Part shown: piece after piece, positions 44,933 through 57,076 of the stretch
How the letters are laid out: each line of letters begins with the position of its first letter
How positions within the stretch are numbered: position 1 is the first letter of the stretch
The notes under the pieces: model-generated
Told to the model about the DNA's origin: nothing
Database searches by the model: none
Seen by the model: the letters and a program-made list of their open reading frames with translations, nothing else
DNA from: Straminergon stramineum
Taxonomy: Eukaryota > Streptophyta > Bryopsida > Hypnales > Calliergonaceae
Length of the DNA stretch: 64,000 bases
Assembly: GCA_963920665.1 (NCBI GenBank)
Contig: OY987263.1
Coordinates: 24,044,547-24,108,546, forward strand
Direction of reading: 5' to 3'
Program-made: the position numbers and the translations under genes

Positions 44933-47900
44933 ATCTTAAGGTAGACATATCCATTTGTTGTTGGCATAAATTTGAGACACAAATTTATTTAATTAGTATA
45001 TGAGTATGGAATTGTTAATTAAATGGATGGTATCTGATTTACCCTAGGGCTAAAACATTGTGTGTAGTGGAGCACTTTGTAATCAACAGTTCTTTTTTGG
45101 TAATATAAATTATTGAGTGTATGGTAATTGAGTCCACTTTAGGCACAAAGTATGGACAAATCTATTGAAGGCCCCAAAAATCTTGTGGTGTGTATTTGTA
45201 GTGTGAAATGTACTTCACAAAAAGAATTGTACTTACAATGGACTTATCTAGAGTTGTGTCCATAATGGGGTCAATTACTTTTAATGGTTCTCTTTGGAAG
45301 TTGTATACTTCAAAAATAAAAACCTAATTGTCAATAACAATTCATCTATTCATACACTTGGATGCATTTCATAGAAAATGGTGTAATGAATGTGATTAAT
45401 GATTTAGTTGAATGTAAATAGAATTGTCTATTATTAATCAATTATAAATAATATTCAATCTCCCACTTCAAAATTATTGTACATAAGATATTCTTACATA
45501 GTGCATTAGTAAAAATTGGATCCAATAATATTCAATTGTTGCACCAGAAAAGAAGTCGAAAAAGAAAAGTAAAAGCTCTAATTGTTTCCTTGGGCAAGAC
45601 TACATCCATTGCCATTAAGGGATTCTCAATGGGATGTGTTTTGCTTCAATAGGTCATATGAATGTGTTTATTAGATTTGAGTAAACTCAACACTAAAATA
45701 CCTAAAAATTTCATGATGTGTTGTGGTTAACAAAATCTCATTCATTTTCTTTGAAGGCAAGTAACAAGTGAAGAGCATTTAAGTTTTGTAAACAATTCAA
45801 AAATATAGTTAATCCTAAACCATGTTGACACTCCTTCTAGAACATTTTTTCATCCCTGATCAAATTTGATTAACCAAACATTATCATTGAAATCCATTTC
45901 TAAGAAAAATTAATTTAGCTAGTCAATTTTATTGAGATTTAATCAAGAATAACAATAGTTATTCTTCCACTATAGACTATTCATTATCTAGCCCCACATC
46001 TTCATAATTAAAGCTCTCTTATTCTTTAGTTCATTGTGCACTTTGTTTTATAACATGCACTTTGTTTTTCATTTATTTCTTTGTCAAAGGCAATGCAAAA
46101 GAAAAAAAAGTTCTAAAAAGTATTTGCATTTCTACTCATTCCATTCCTTACCCCTAAAGAGAAATGGTCTCAAGTATCCAAATGAGAGCTTACAATTGGA
46201 TTTGAATGTAAAGTCATTTTGGAATGGATGTTTATGAAAATTCTGCAAAATCTTAGGGTTTGTATACAATTCCTTCCATTTAGTTTCCCATATGAAAAGT
46301 TATATAGCCTAAAGAATTTTTTAGTAGGGGAAGCACTTTGGATAGCATGTGGTAAATCCCTCTTCTATTATAGGATAGAAAGGATGTAACAATATGATAT
46401 GGTAAGCAATGGTAAAACAAACTATGGTGTAGTATAAAATATCTCTACAAGAATAGTCAAATTGTGGTCATAACTAAATCCTCCCCCCCCCCCCGCCCCC
46501 ATTGTAACTTCAAAAGCCATAATCTTCTAATCTATATAGTCAAATGAGTTCTATTTTTTTTTTTTCCACAAATGAATCCTTTAAATTCTAAAGAACCACA
46601 AATTAATTTCTCAAGTGAGAAAAATAAAAATAACTTATAATTTGAGAGGAATTAAAAATGAATTAGGAAATGTAGGTTACTAATTTATTTTATAGAGAAT
46701 GAATTGGAGCAATCAAATTTGAAAAATACAATTGCATTCAAGAGTTATTTTTATTTCTACACAAGTATGTTTGTCAATCTCCATATAATATACTAGAAGA
46801 AAAATATGTGTACCACAACCGGCTAAAAAACAATTAAGTGTCTTATACAATTGTTCTATAACTATAGCCTTTGCTATTAGCACTAGATCTTACATTATTG
46901 TTTTGCATCAATAGTACATTGTTTTAGTCTCAAAACAGTTGTAGAGTGAAGTGTAGGATTACAGGTATTGTAATAGTGGTAAAATTTAGAATGAATGTGA
47001 ACTATTTTCCATCCCATATTTATTACAAATGGAAAAGTGTACAAGTCTATGCTCTATGGAATCCACCATGTCGATCTATAGTTGCAAAAATGACTAGAAA
47101 ATGATTGCAACTGTAAAATGACAATAGTTGTTTCCTAATTGTTTCCAAGGTTGTTTCTCAATTGCCCCATGTCAATTGTCAAAATGATAAGACTTGTAAG
47201 TTCTTGTACTTTTTATATAATGAATAATGTTAATTAAATTCTAAGATTTATAAAGTTTGTAGATTTCTATAGTCTATAGAAATCTTTTCATATTTAAAAT
47301 CCAAGAAATTTTAAAACCTATGAAATTGTAAAGTTCTCTAAGATAGTAAAATCTATTAAATATCAATATTCAAATTTTTGAAATCTAAAAAAGAAGCTAG
47401 ATTTGAAATTCTGAAATCTACAAATCATTTGAGATAAGAATTTCAAAATTTGCAACTCATAGACAAGTCCCAAATGAGTCATGCACAGACCACTCAAAAT
47501 GAAGTCATAGATGAGTTGCAAATGAGTCATACATTAGTGACAATTGAATTGCCAATAAGTTCCACAACCCATTGATTGAGTGATCAACCTCATGTGGCAA
47601 TGAATATCCCATAAGTAGCCACGTTAGGAGAGTTCGTCAACAAATAGGTTCTTAACCAATGAAAAAAATGGCCTTAAGACTTTATTAGGAGTTAAATTTA
47701 GAGGCCGCTGTAAACTCATGTAATGAACTTTATAAACACTAAATATTGAATATTCTTCATAGCTTTCCTAAGAAAGAGCTCTAAAGTGCATATACTATAC
47801 ATCAATAAGTCTGGTAGGTGAAATATTGAATTGATTTACACTCTTCCTTAAATTTAAATGGCCTTGAACTTAAGTAACAACTTTATTCATATTGAGTGTT

Positions 47901-48360
47901 AACAACCCACTATTCTCCTTAGTTCCAAAATAAGTGCTATGAAGTATATATTGCAATGATGAGTAGAGATCTTTAGGATAATATCTCATTTAAATAACTT
48001 CCAGTCGTTCAAATTTTACTTGAATCTATAAATACAAAATCATTTGAAACTAGTTGCATGAAATAGAAGTAAATAACATGCTTGTACAAAGGTATAATCA
48101 AAATTTAAAAAAAAATAGAAAATTATTCACAAGTTGAATGTTTTGGTTAAAGAACTACAAATAGACCACTTGAAAATTACTTCAACTATTTTCCCCCAAC
48201 CTATAAGCCTATCCAATGCAAATCTCACCTGGTACTTTCACCAAGTGTCATACTTTGTCACTTTGCCATGTCACAAGGAATAGCATACAAATGTGATTGT
48301 GAGGAGCTTGACAAGCATGAAAGTAACTCTAGGCAATATCGATTTATCCAATTCCACTAA
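44933..48360. other. AT-rich spacer
   Basis: Contains a C-rich run (46484-46500), a long T run (46553-46564) and a degenerate short-repeat block (47230-47470). Open frames are short and strongly AT-biased. No gene recognised. Confidence 0.4.
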
Positions 48361-48369
48361 CAATGACAT

Positions 48370-48745
48370 TTAGTGTCACCCACACTAATTCAATTAAAAT
48401 TGCTATAAGTATTTACTCAGGATCGAATGAATGTTTTTACTGATTCTAGAGATCTTCCTCTTTGAATAATATTGGTGTAGATGCTTTTAGTAGTACTAGT
48501 AGTCATAAAAATTAAATACTTATATCCACATTTTTTAAACAACTACACTAATAATAAATTTTGTGTTCACCACATCAATGAAAATGATTTTAAAATGCTA
48601 CAAGTTTTTATTATCTCTTTGATGAATATTTTCACTAACTTTGATTATGAAGAGATCTTCTTTATTTTTTGAATAGTACCAATATCTATGCTTTTGGTAA
48701 AAAAATTCATCAAGACTAAAAACTTGTAGCATTTTCAAATCCATG
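48370..48745. repeat. Repeat family S, two local units plus inverted arm
   Basis: Units beginning near 48372 and 48563 share (C)ACA..AAT..AATTNAAAATNGCTA, GATGAATATTTT-like and GAGATCTTCNTCTTTG-like phrases in the same order. A third, diverged unit is at 55485-55620. Immediately after, AAAACTTGTAGCATTTTCAA (48720-48739) is the near complement of TTTTAAAATGCTACAAGTTT (48589-48608), making a hairpin. Confidence 0.55.
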
Positions 48746-48845
48746 TCAACAATATTTTTTATGTTTTATTTTTTATTTTTTTTATGAAGTGCCACAATGG
48801 AAATATTAAATGTTATAGTGGTCCTCAAAACTTCAACATTCAATA

Positions 48846-48943
48846 GGCCACATATTGCATAGAAAACATCACATTAGTACATTTCAAGTATCTAGGCCAC
48901 ATACTGGATAGAAAACACCACATTAGTACATTTCAAGTATCTA
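48846..48943. repeat. Tandem duplication of 49 bp
   Basis: Two consecutive units start GGCCACATATTGCATAGAAA and GGCCACATACTGGATAGAAA and end ACATTTCAAGTATCTA, differing at about three positions. The low divergence suggests a recent duplication. Confidence 0.85.
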
Positions 48944-49179
48944 GAATTATGTTTTCATCCACAATATGGTGATTTCATCCAAGATTTTTTTTATTTAAAT
49001 TGAAATTTTCTAGAGATGTTTTGCTCTTTCAACGCAATTTTTTCCAAGAGCGTGGTGGTGTTAGGCCCATTACTTTGGTGCAAGTGGCCCACAAATTGCC
49101 CAAAAAACAAACGCTGGCAACACTAAATGTCATTACTAGTGTTGAGTGCTTGTGCCCCCCTTATTATTATTTTTGGAGC

Positions 49180-49745
49180 TACCCCACCCTCCCCCCCGGT
49201 GTAAAAACACAAAGGCTGTCTGCTCCGCGAATCGCCAGAGAATCGCCAGGAGCTGGGTGGAGTTCCGTTTGTGATGATTAAGAAATGAGTAACTTAAATT
49301 TTCTTTTCAGTTGAGACTGACGGACTAGGGACGGAGGTCATTACTCCGTCCGTCCGTCCGTCCGTCAGGACTGAGGACGTCCGTCAGTCCTTCCCAACTG
49401 TGGTCCACTGCTCCGTCGACCAGCCCCATCAAAGCAGCGCCTGGCAGCAGCACCCCCCAGCCCCGGCAGGCTGCTCCGGAGGGGTTACCCCCCACTCGCC
49501 TGATGCCACGTCACCTGCATTAAAGACCCCAGAACGGATGGATGGGGACACAAACTGAATCCCCCCTCGGCTACTGTACTGTGCTGTACTGCAGGGCAGG
49601 GGACGCAGGTACTCCCCATTCTCATCTCCCCCCTGTCCCCCAGGGACATGCATTCTATGTCCGTGTACAGTTGGAGCATGGCCACCGTTACCCGCCAAAC
49701 TTGGCACGCTCAAATTTTCCAACTAATTTTAAAGGGCCCTCAATT
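49180..49745. other. GC-rich island, no gene recognised
   Basis: About 55-60 percent GC in a spacer of roughly 30 percent. Contains C-rich runs, a (TCCG)n array with flanking inverted repeats, and several overlapping frames on both strands open over 65-95 codons. Shared openness of many frames reflects GC content, and no motif or splice structure supports a gene. Confidence 0.4.
49315..49389. repeat. (TCCG)n array inside an inverted repeat
   Basis: GACTGACGGAC (49315-49325) and GTCCGTCAGTC (49379-49389) are perfect complements. Between them, 49345-49366 is a run of about five TCCG units. The structure can form a GC-rich hairpin. Confidence 0.75.
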
Positions 49746-49989
49746 TTCCTTGTCCCTCATCCTTGCTCACCGGATACGGTCTAACTTATAATTAGTCAAG
49801 TGAGCACTCATCAAGTAGAAGGAAGGATAGATTAAGCAACTGAACTTAGCATGAACAATGATTGACTCCTCATTGCCTAAGGCTGCCTAAATAGGTTTAA
49901 AAAAAAACATTCCTTTTGAAGTGTTCTGGATAGAAATTTCACTGAGTTATAGAGATTTCAACCACACAATCTAAGTCACTCATAACTTC

Positions 49990-50470
49990 TTTGTTTGATA
50001 TGAAAAGTTAGCCACACAAACTAGACTAGTATGTGCAACTTTTCCAAATTTTTTAAATTCAAAACAGACATTGTATGAAGAAGAAACAAGCAACCAAAGT
50101 TCACTGTAATCCAAAAATGTTAGGATTTTGAACTTCGAATTGCTCCCAAACATTCAAAACAACCTAGGATTGACATGAAAATTCTACCACAATAACTACA
50201 ATTGAAGGGGAACATAACCCAACAAGTTTTTATTGAAAAAGAACATTGGATGAAGGAGATACCAGCCCCAAAAGTTGTAGCCATCAATTGCATTTTGGTG
50301 AATTCAAATTGAACTTGTGAACTTCAATTGGCTTCGAAAAACTCAGTACATCTTGGATTGATGTGAAAAGTTTAACACACAAACTAGAAGAGAGGGCGCA
50401 AATTTTCCAACAAGTTTTATTGGATTCGGACATTAGATGCAAAAGTTACAACACTTTGAATTTGACCATA
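49990..50470. repeat. Three degenerate tandem units of about 170 bp
   Basis: Each unit has a GATATGAAAAGTTAGCCACAC-like phrase (gattgacatgaaaattctac, gattgatgtgaaaagtttaa in the others), then an ACAAACTAG..G.G.GCAA-like phrase, then CCAACAAGTTTTTATTG-like and ACATTGGATGAA-like phrases. Units start near 49996, 50170 and 50355. It resembles eroded satellite sequence. Confidence 0.5.
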
Positions 50471-52260
50471 GGACACTTTTTGTCCCCTTCGGCAATGAGG
50501 GCTTAACCCCTAAAGTCCCATTGTCCCTTTGGGGGACAAAATAGATTTTAGTCAAGCCCCTACGGTCTCAATATTCATCTTGATTTTTTGAAACTTTTTA
50601 GGAAAATAGAAAACGTAGGAACTTTCTAGGAATAGAATTTTTATTTCATTCAGTACTTGGGAGCAAAAGTTATGGCACAAAAAGTCAATTTTTTCAATGA
50701 AGCAGGTAGAAATCCTCTCACATACAAAAAATTGAAAAAAATTGAATTAATTGTTTCTTGTGGATTGTAAGTCTATCTATATGGAAGCTTTGATTCATTC
50801 CATTTGGATTTGTTATGTAAAAGTTATGAACAATCTTGTTTTTCGTGCAATTAAAGCATCTTCCAGAAAAAATAACTGATATAATTCATTCATGAATGCA
50901 ATTTTCACAATTTTTAAAAAAGAATTGTTTGACAAGGTTAAGTTTGCTTGCTAAAACATTCGAACCATAGGGATCATAGTGTTCCAATCCCATCTTAGAG
51001 CTATTAACGATTTAGTTTTTCTTTCAATATTGGACCTACTTCTACTCAACAATATTTTAGAGAATGAAAATGAAGTGTGTTTTCTTTTGAAGTTTTATTC
51101 CTAGACTTTCACCTCAATTCTTCAACACAATTTTTTTTTTTAATTCAAAGTTTTTAGTGCAAAAAAATTCCATACATGGTGGTCAAAGTCATCTAAAATT
51201 GCAAGCAATGTTCAAAAAAACTATTTTTTTCAACTTTGAATGTTGATATCTTCCAATCTGTTATCTGTACAATCGAACTTCATGAAATTTTTATCACATG
51301 ACCTAAAACTAGTGTGAGGTATAAGAGCCTACAATTATATTCTAATAAAAAAAATTTAGATGAACGTGGCATAACTAGGAGTTATGAGTCATTTTTGACA
51401 AAAAAATGGCCTTCGGACTTTAGGAGTTAATTCCAAGGTGGCTATTTTTTGACTCGCTAGGATTGAGTCCTAAGATAATATTGTGAAGGTCTCATAGTAC
51501 TTTTCATTCACATTTGAAGAGTATTACGATCCTGGCGTGTAAGGGTGGGCATGCTCTCAGATGGTATTCACATGGCGCTTGAATACAAGAGTGGACATGA
51601 ATGAAAATAGAACAAAGAAGAAATATTGGGAGGGCTAACCATGAAAATGTACAATGGATAAGAGTCTAAATGCTAATTGATCCTTGGAAACCCCCCCTAC
51701 AATTATGTACTTGTACATAATGGAATTTAGGGGGGTGGATACAAAAGAGAAGTACTTGTTTAGATTTGGAGCATACTTTCATATATGAAATCATGTTGAT
51801 GCCATATTTCTACAAATGTTACTTTTGGCTTTGGACCAGAAAGGGAAGAAGTTTTGCTTCAATAGAAGTCAAGGGTGAGGAAGTTTGAGTAAGACCTTGA
51901 AAAGTTAGTGAGCTATAGGATTGAGCCCCCACGTAGCTTCTTGTTTCATTAATATTGGGCAATACAAAAAGTAATCTTCACTAGAATGTAAAAACTATTT
52001 GCATCCCTTGAGATTTACCAAAAAATGCAAGATTGAATTAACAACCTATTCATCCAAATGGGCGTACCTTTATCTCAAAAGAGAATTATCATTCTAAGAA
52101 TTTATAGCATTTCAGCAAGTGAGGAAGGGAAAATATATTGCCAATATTCCCTCCATAAATTCTTGCCTATGAGTGCATCTTCGCCATAGAAAAGATCTAT
52201 GTTTTTACCACTAACCTTTCCCCCCTCCCCAAGGCCCAAAGGATGAACGCCCTAGCCCAA
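50471..52260. other. AT-rich spacer
   Basis: Repetitive-looking AT-rich sequence with no coding support. Composition changes sharply at about 52210 as the GATA gene's upstream region begins. Confidence 0.4.
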
Positions 52261-53271
52261 TCCAACGGATGAACCTCGTCATCCCAAACCCAAACCGCAG
52301 TTCCCGAACCATGTCACGAGGTCCCGACCCCAATCCGCAGGATCCGAACCACCTCGCAAGGTTCGAATACCGAACCAGTTTCCGAAGCTCCCCCGAGGCT
52401 ATGCCGGATGGTCGGAGAACGAATGTTTCAGGTCCACAGCTCCGAGATAACGTACAGTGTGGGACGATTGGTCGCGCCGCTATACGTCGGGTGGCGAGCG
52501 CCCGCGTGATAGATCATCGATCCCTCCAGCTGCAACTTCTAGCTTCGTGTCGATCGCACTATACATACACTCCCGTCGCGTTTCTCACTCCACCTGCGAA
52601 GCAAGTGTAGAGTACGAGCTAATCATTCGTCTCTGGCGGTGCTTTGCAACTCTGACGACGAGCTCGTACTCCCATAGAATTTCCTGATCGATCGCTACAC
52701 ATACAGAGAGAGAGAGAGATAGAGAAGGCGGAGCTAGCTTGTGGGGGTTGTTAGCTAGTGATCGGAGAGAGGACTAACTTACTGATCTGGAGGTGGTGGT
52801 GGTGAGTTTTGGGATTCCATGGACTTCGATTGTTGCTGTCGGGGTCGGACGCCAGGGTTGACTATGAGCTGGCGGTGTTGGGAGGGTATGGGGAGCATGT
52901 GTGGACGTGGGTAACAGGCCGCTGTTGTGTGCTGCTGCGCCTCTTTTTTCCAAGGGTTTCGAACGGAGGATCACGTGTCGCGATCGCTTGGACCGCCTGG
53001 CGACCGAGTGATTTGATCGATTGCATGTGGAGTACGTAGCGATCGAGGGGACGTGGGGTGGAGTTGGAGTTGGGGTTGGGGTTTCTGCAGGAGAGCCAGC
53101 GACGTTGATCGGCTTGGTAGAGCTGAGTTTGACAAGATTTTATTGCGGCGAGAGTTCGTTGTTTTTTTACACCGCTCGCTGTTGGTATTGGGGGATTCTG
53201 TTTTCGCGTTTGGAATTTGGTTGCGGGGAGCGCAAATGTGTTAGTTTTGAGGTGAAGCCCGTTGCGTCGAA
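52261..53271 (+). promoter_or_regulatory. Promoter and long leader of the GATA gene
   Basis: GC-rich sequence of about 1 kb. It includes a GA run (52704-52722), typical of plant leaders, and a G-rich tract at 53047-53081. Several ATG and open frames occur (for example 52269-52610), none with motifs; if transcribed they would be upstream reading frames. No TATA box is clear. Confidence 0.5.
53047..53081 (+). other. Four-run G4 candidate in the GATA leader
   Basis: Four GGGG runs at 53047-53050, 53055-53058, 53072-53075 and 53078-53081, followed by TTT. The last part reads TTGGGGTTGGGGTTT, similar to a telomeric repeat. If transcribed, it would lie about 190 nt upstream of the start codon on the sense strand. 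Confidence 0.6.
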
Positions 53272-54464
53272 ATGGAGGAGCCCAGCTACTGTAATCTCTC
53301 CCTGGCTGTGGACTGCACGCTGTCGTTAGGTTCCACGACATTGCGAACGAACGAAATCCCTGCGCGCCTGTCGCGAGCCGGATCGCCTGATCAGGACCTC
53401 ACTTGGTCGCTTGCAGTGCGATCAGGGGATCCAGTGCGTCGCACGTGCGAGGAGCAAGAACAGGCCATGTCTTGGGGAGCGAGCTGCTGCAATCGCAGCG
53501 ATCCCGAGGTCTCCCCGGACCGTTATCCTCAGGTATGGCGTTAACAGTATTTCGGATGCTTGTACTGCAGTAAGTATTTCAGCGGTCGATCAGTCCTTTT
53601 TTCCGCCAGTGCCCAAAATCTGGACTAAAATCTGGTCTTTCCAGGTTTCGGAGACGGAAGGCCGCGGCAGCGATGGCACCCGAAGTGGCGCCAAGGCATG
53701 GCCACGGACCTCGTCGACGTCAGCTCAACGAGCTTCGTTCAAGCACGACGTGAAAACCTCCAAGGCACTCTTTAGCATGATAAAGAGCCAAAGCTATGGC
53801 CATCGCTCTAGTCGCCAACCAGGCTGGTTATCATCCTACATCCCCTCGGTCGAGGTGAAAGCCGATTCTTCCAGAGTCGAGCAATGCATGCAAGACGGGG
53901 ATAACTCTGCGCGTGTGTGCGCTCACTGCGGCACTTCGAAGACTCCTCTCTGGCGCAACGGCCCCGGCGGACCAAAGGTACCCCTCCTCCTCCTCCCACC
54001 CCTTGATCAATCCCCTTGAACAGATACATGAACACCTCTTTTTTTCTTTCATCTGATTGGACTTTTCTGACTATCGGTGAGTTGCCTTGCAGTCGCTGTG
54101 CAACGCCTGCGGCATCCGCTTCAAGAAAGCCGGGCGAAGATCCGCAGCCAACGGCGATCTGCAGCTGTCGCCTCCCACCACCCCGACCGGCGTGAAGCGG
54201 GCTCCGTCGGATCATCAGTTTTGGGTGATCCCTTCGGAGACGAAACCCCGAAAGCGAAGCCGAGTGCGCGCTTCCGACAGCAACCTCATCTCGGGGAGTT
54301 GCATGACTTGGCAGTCGTGTCTTCTGACCTCGCCCAAGAGCTCGGATTCCCTGCAGCCCGAAGAGACTCCGGATCTCAACTTGCAAATGGGATCGTACTC
54401 GTCGGATGAGGAAGAAGGCGCCGTGTTGCTCATGGCGCTCTCCTGCGGGATGGTGAACGCTTGA
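53272..54464 (+). CDS. LLM-domain B-class GATA transcription factor
   Basis: Three exons, 53272-53532, 53645-53977 and 54093-54464, all phase 0, encode 321 residues. The single zinc finger spans the exon 2/3 junction: CAHCGTSKTPLWRNGPGGPK then SLCNACGIRFKKAGRR, i.e. C-X2-C-X18-C-X2-C, the class B plant form. It is at about residues 186-215. The basic tail (RRSAANG; KPRKRSRVRAS) follows. The protein ends AVLLMALSCGMVNA, the leucine-leucine-methionine (LLM) motif that defines the GNC/GNL(CGA1) and GATA15-17 group in angiosperms. Such factors act in the nucleus on greening, chloroplast genes and hormone responses; the role here is inferred. The intron within the finger is at the position typical for B-GATAs. 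The long N-terminus (about 185 residues, Ser/Arg-rich, no motif) exceeds short GATA15-type members. Start chosen as the first ATG in the long exon 1 frame. Confidence 0.93.
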
Positions 54465-57076
54465 ACGCCCTTCTTCATGCACCGATCCCTCGGTTGCATA
54501 CGGCTTTGTACATACTCACCAGAGAAATTGGATCGCGCTGCCGGATTGATGATTGATTTTCCGACTTCGATTGGTCGCCTGGGTCACAAATTTTGCCTGC
54601 GTTGTGTGCCCTGACTTGATCACGGACGTCGTGGTGGTTTTTGCATCTTCTGATGTTGGATAGGGAAAAGCTCAGCTGTACGCAGTAAACGTCACACTTC
54701 TTAGAAACACGTATCATAGCCATGTCACCATGTGTTTTGTAGGCTGAGATTTCCTATCCCCATGCTTCCTCAATGCATTTGATGTTGAGGCAGACCTCTA
54801 TTTTGGAGAATAAAGAGAAGCTGTTGCCTGTTGGGAGAATACGTACTGGCTGTGGGAAAATGAGCTTCCTTGCTTTCATTCATCCGTGTCAGTGCTGGAA
54901 GGAATGGCTTGTGTTCTCATCACTGTCGTGATCCATTTGACTGGGAAAAATTCCTCTGTCCATAGTATGCCGGTAACCTAAATCATCATGTGAAGTTACG
55001 AAGAATTGAGGAATGCAACCGAGGATGCTTGAATGTTTGACCAAGGACTGAGGAATATAAGTTAGTTTTGGTGAGAGTCGCAGTGGAAAGTCGACGGAAT
55101 CTACAGTGCTGTTTTTGTATATCTAGTGTCTAGCAGAAAATATTTGACTGTTATCCACTTGTCTTGTTGAAAAGAGTTTTACTGTAGCTATTTAGCCAGA
55201 CTATTTTACTGAAAGCATTCTTAAAATGTTATTTGCGTGCACTTATCGTTCAGAATCTGACAATATTGGAAAAGAAAAGGATATGATTTGGACTCAATCA
55301 ATATGCCACAGAAAGGTGTACAGCAGCATCCTACTTGTGCCTCCTTGGCTACTTGCTCAAAAGTGGCAATCCAGAATCTAGTGACAGGGCAATTTTCATA
55401 GGGCAATTCTCAATGAACTCTGTATATCGCCTGACAACCAGCAAAATGGATGAAAAGCATTCTTAACTACATAAAAAAAAATTGTGTAGTGAGATCCACA
55501 CTAATTGATTTTAAAATGCTGTGAATTTTTACTCTTGATGAATAGATTTGTCAACTATTTCTACAAAGATCCTCCTCTTTGATTAGTCTATGGTCTTGAG
55601 TAAACATATTAACCTTTAGTAGAAAGTTATAGCCTTGAGTAAGTAGTTAGTATGGGTGACACTAGATACAATTTTTAGTATAATCTTGGTCTTTTTTAAC
55701 AATGAGTTTGAAGTCAAGAGTTTATATGTTTTTCTTAATAGAGATACACTCAAGAATTTGATGGAATCTAGTTTCCAATTTGCATGAGAAGGTTTTTGCA
55801 TGATCCATTAACTATTTATTTGGCACATATTGAAAGAGGGTTTGGGTTGCTTGAAATTGAAGTAGGGATGAAACTACATTTTGAACTGTTAATGGAGTAA
55901 TGTTGAAGATACCATTAAGGAACTTTTGAAGTAATCTTTGTTAGAGGTTTTGTTCTTCAAAGATTTGAAAAACAAATTGTAACATAGATGTGCTTAAAAA
56001 ATCTATCATAGAAGAGTGAGGAAGTGACCTTAGTTCAAGGTCATAATAAGATCCAAGAAAAAAAGGTTTATGTTTAATAGTAGTAAGCACACACAATTCC
56101 TATTAGTGTCAAATCTAGATGCACTTACCTTGGCACCATAACTCATGTATGAAGAACTCAACATTACTAGAACATCCTTGTAGTTACCCTAAAAAAATAT
56201 AGGAGAAAACATCATTACTTGGCAAAAGGAGTCCTATGTAGAATGATTTCATCTTCCAAATCAAAGCTCATTTACCTTTTTAAATGATTAACTTCTTGTG
56301 CAAAACCCTTGAATACAAAGATTTTTGTAGTATACAACTTAGAAGTACCATTAAAGAGTAATTATTTCTATACATCAATAGAAAAGATTTTTTGGGGCAC
56401 CATGCTATGATTGTATTATAGCATGGTATCCTATCATCTTTTCTCTATTAGTGATAATTATGAGCTTCAACTTGTGCTTGTATTGAGTATAGATCTTCTA
56501 AGTATTAGATGTTGGACACAACCCTCTTCTCCAAACTAGATTAGAATTGTCAAATCTTGAAAATTCTTGTCTCTTAAAGACTCTATAAAAGTTATGACTC
56601 TAAAGTAGCCCCCTTCCCAAATGCATCACACCAAGTTAATTAGTTAAAGAATTGTAGGATTAGACAACTTTTGCCATTGGTATAGTGAAACCACCCATTA
56701 CTAGCTAGGCCCCATGGACAATATTTAGATAATGGGAAATTCAATTGAGAGATGATTGATAATTAACCATTAGTTTCTTGGTTTCCAACCATCTTCTAGC
56801 CATCACTGTTATGACACATGTGCTTTGTTTTGAGAGCCACATTAGTCTTTAGATGAGCAATGATGGAAGAATCTATGTGTTGGGGATGAGTGCACGCCAA
56901 CTTTTGGCTTCTAAAATTCATAATAATTTGAATTCAAGGAAAAAATTATGAAAATTTGACAACTCTTGTCATTTCTATCTCTCTATAGGGAAAAAAAAAT
57001 TAAAATTGCCTTCTACTACTTTAGATCATGCACGTAATGCTTAAGTGGTTGGTAATGGGTGATACCATATCTCCTT
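54465..57076. other. GATA gene 3' flank, then AT-rich spacer
   Basis: Up to about 55450 the sequence is of moderate GC and probably contains the 3' untranslated region and flank. Then AT-rich sequence with a third unit of repeat family S (about 55485-55620) and a foldback hairpin at 56377-56450. No gene seen. Confidence 0.4.
56377..56450. repeat. Small foldback hairpin
   Basis: Inner arms CCATGCTAT and ATAGCATGG around a 9-base loop, with outer arms AATAGAAAAGAT and ATCTTTTCTCTATT. About 74 bp in total. It is similar in architecture to a small MITE, with no clear target duplication. Confidence 0.6.

Noticed and set aside
52862..53341. 159-codon minus-strand frame opposite the GATA leader
   Set aside because: Low-complexity Pro/Thr-rich translation caused by GC-rich sequence; no motif and overlaps the GATA start.
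53808..54482. 224-codon minus-strand open frame
   Set aside because: It is the antisense shadow of GATA exons 2 and 3, which carry an unmistakable zinc finger and LLM motif on the plus strand.
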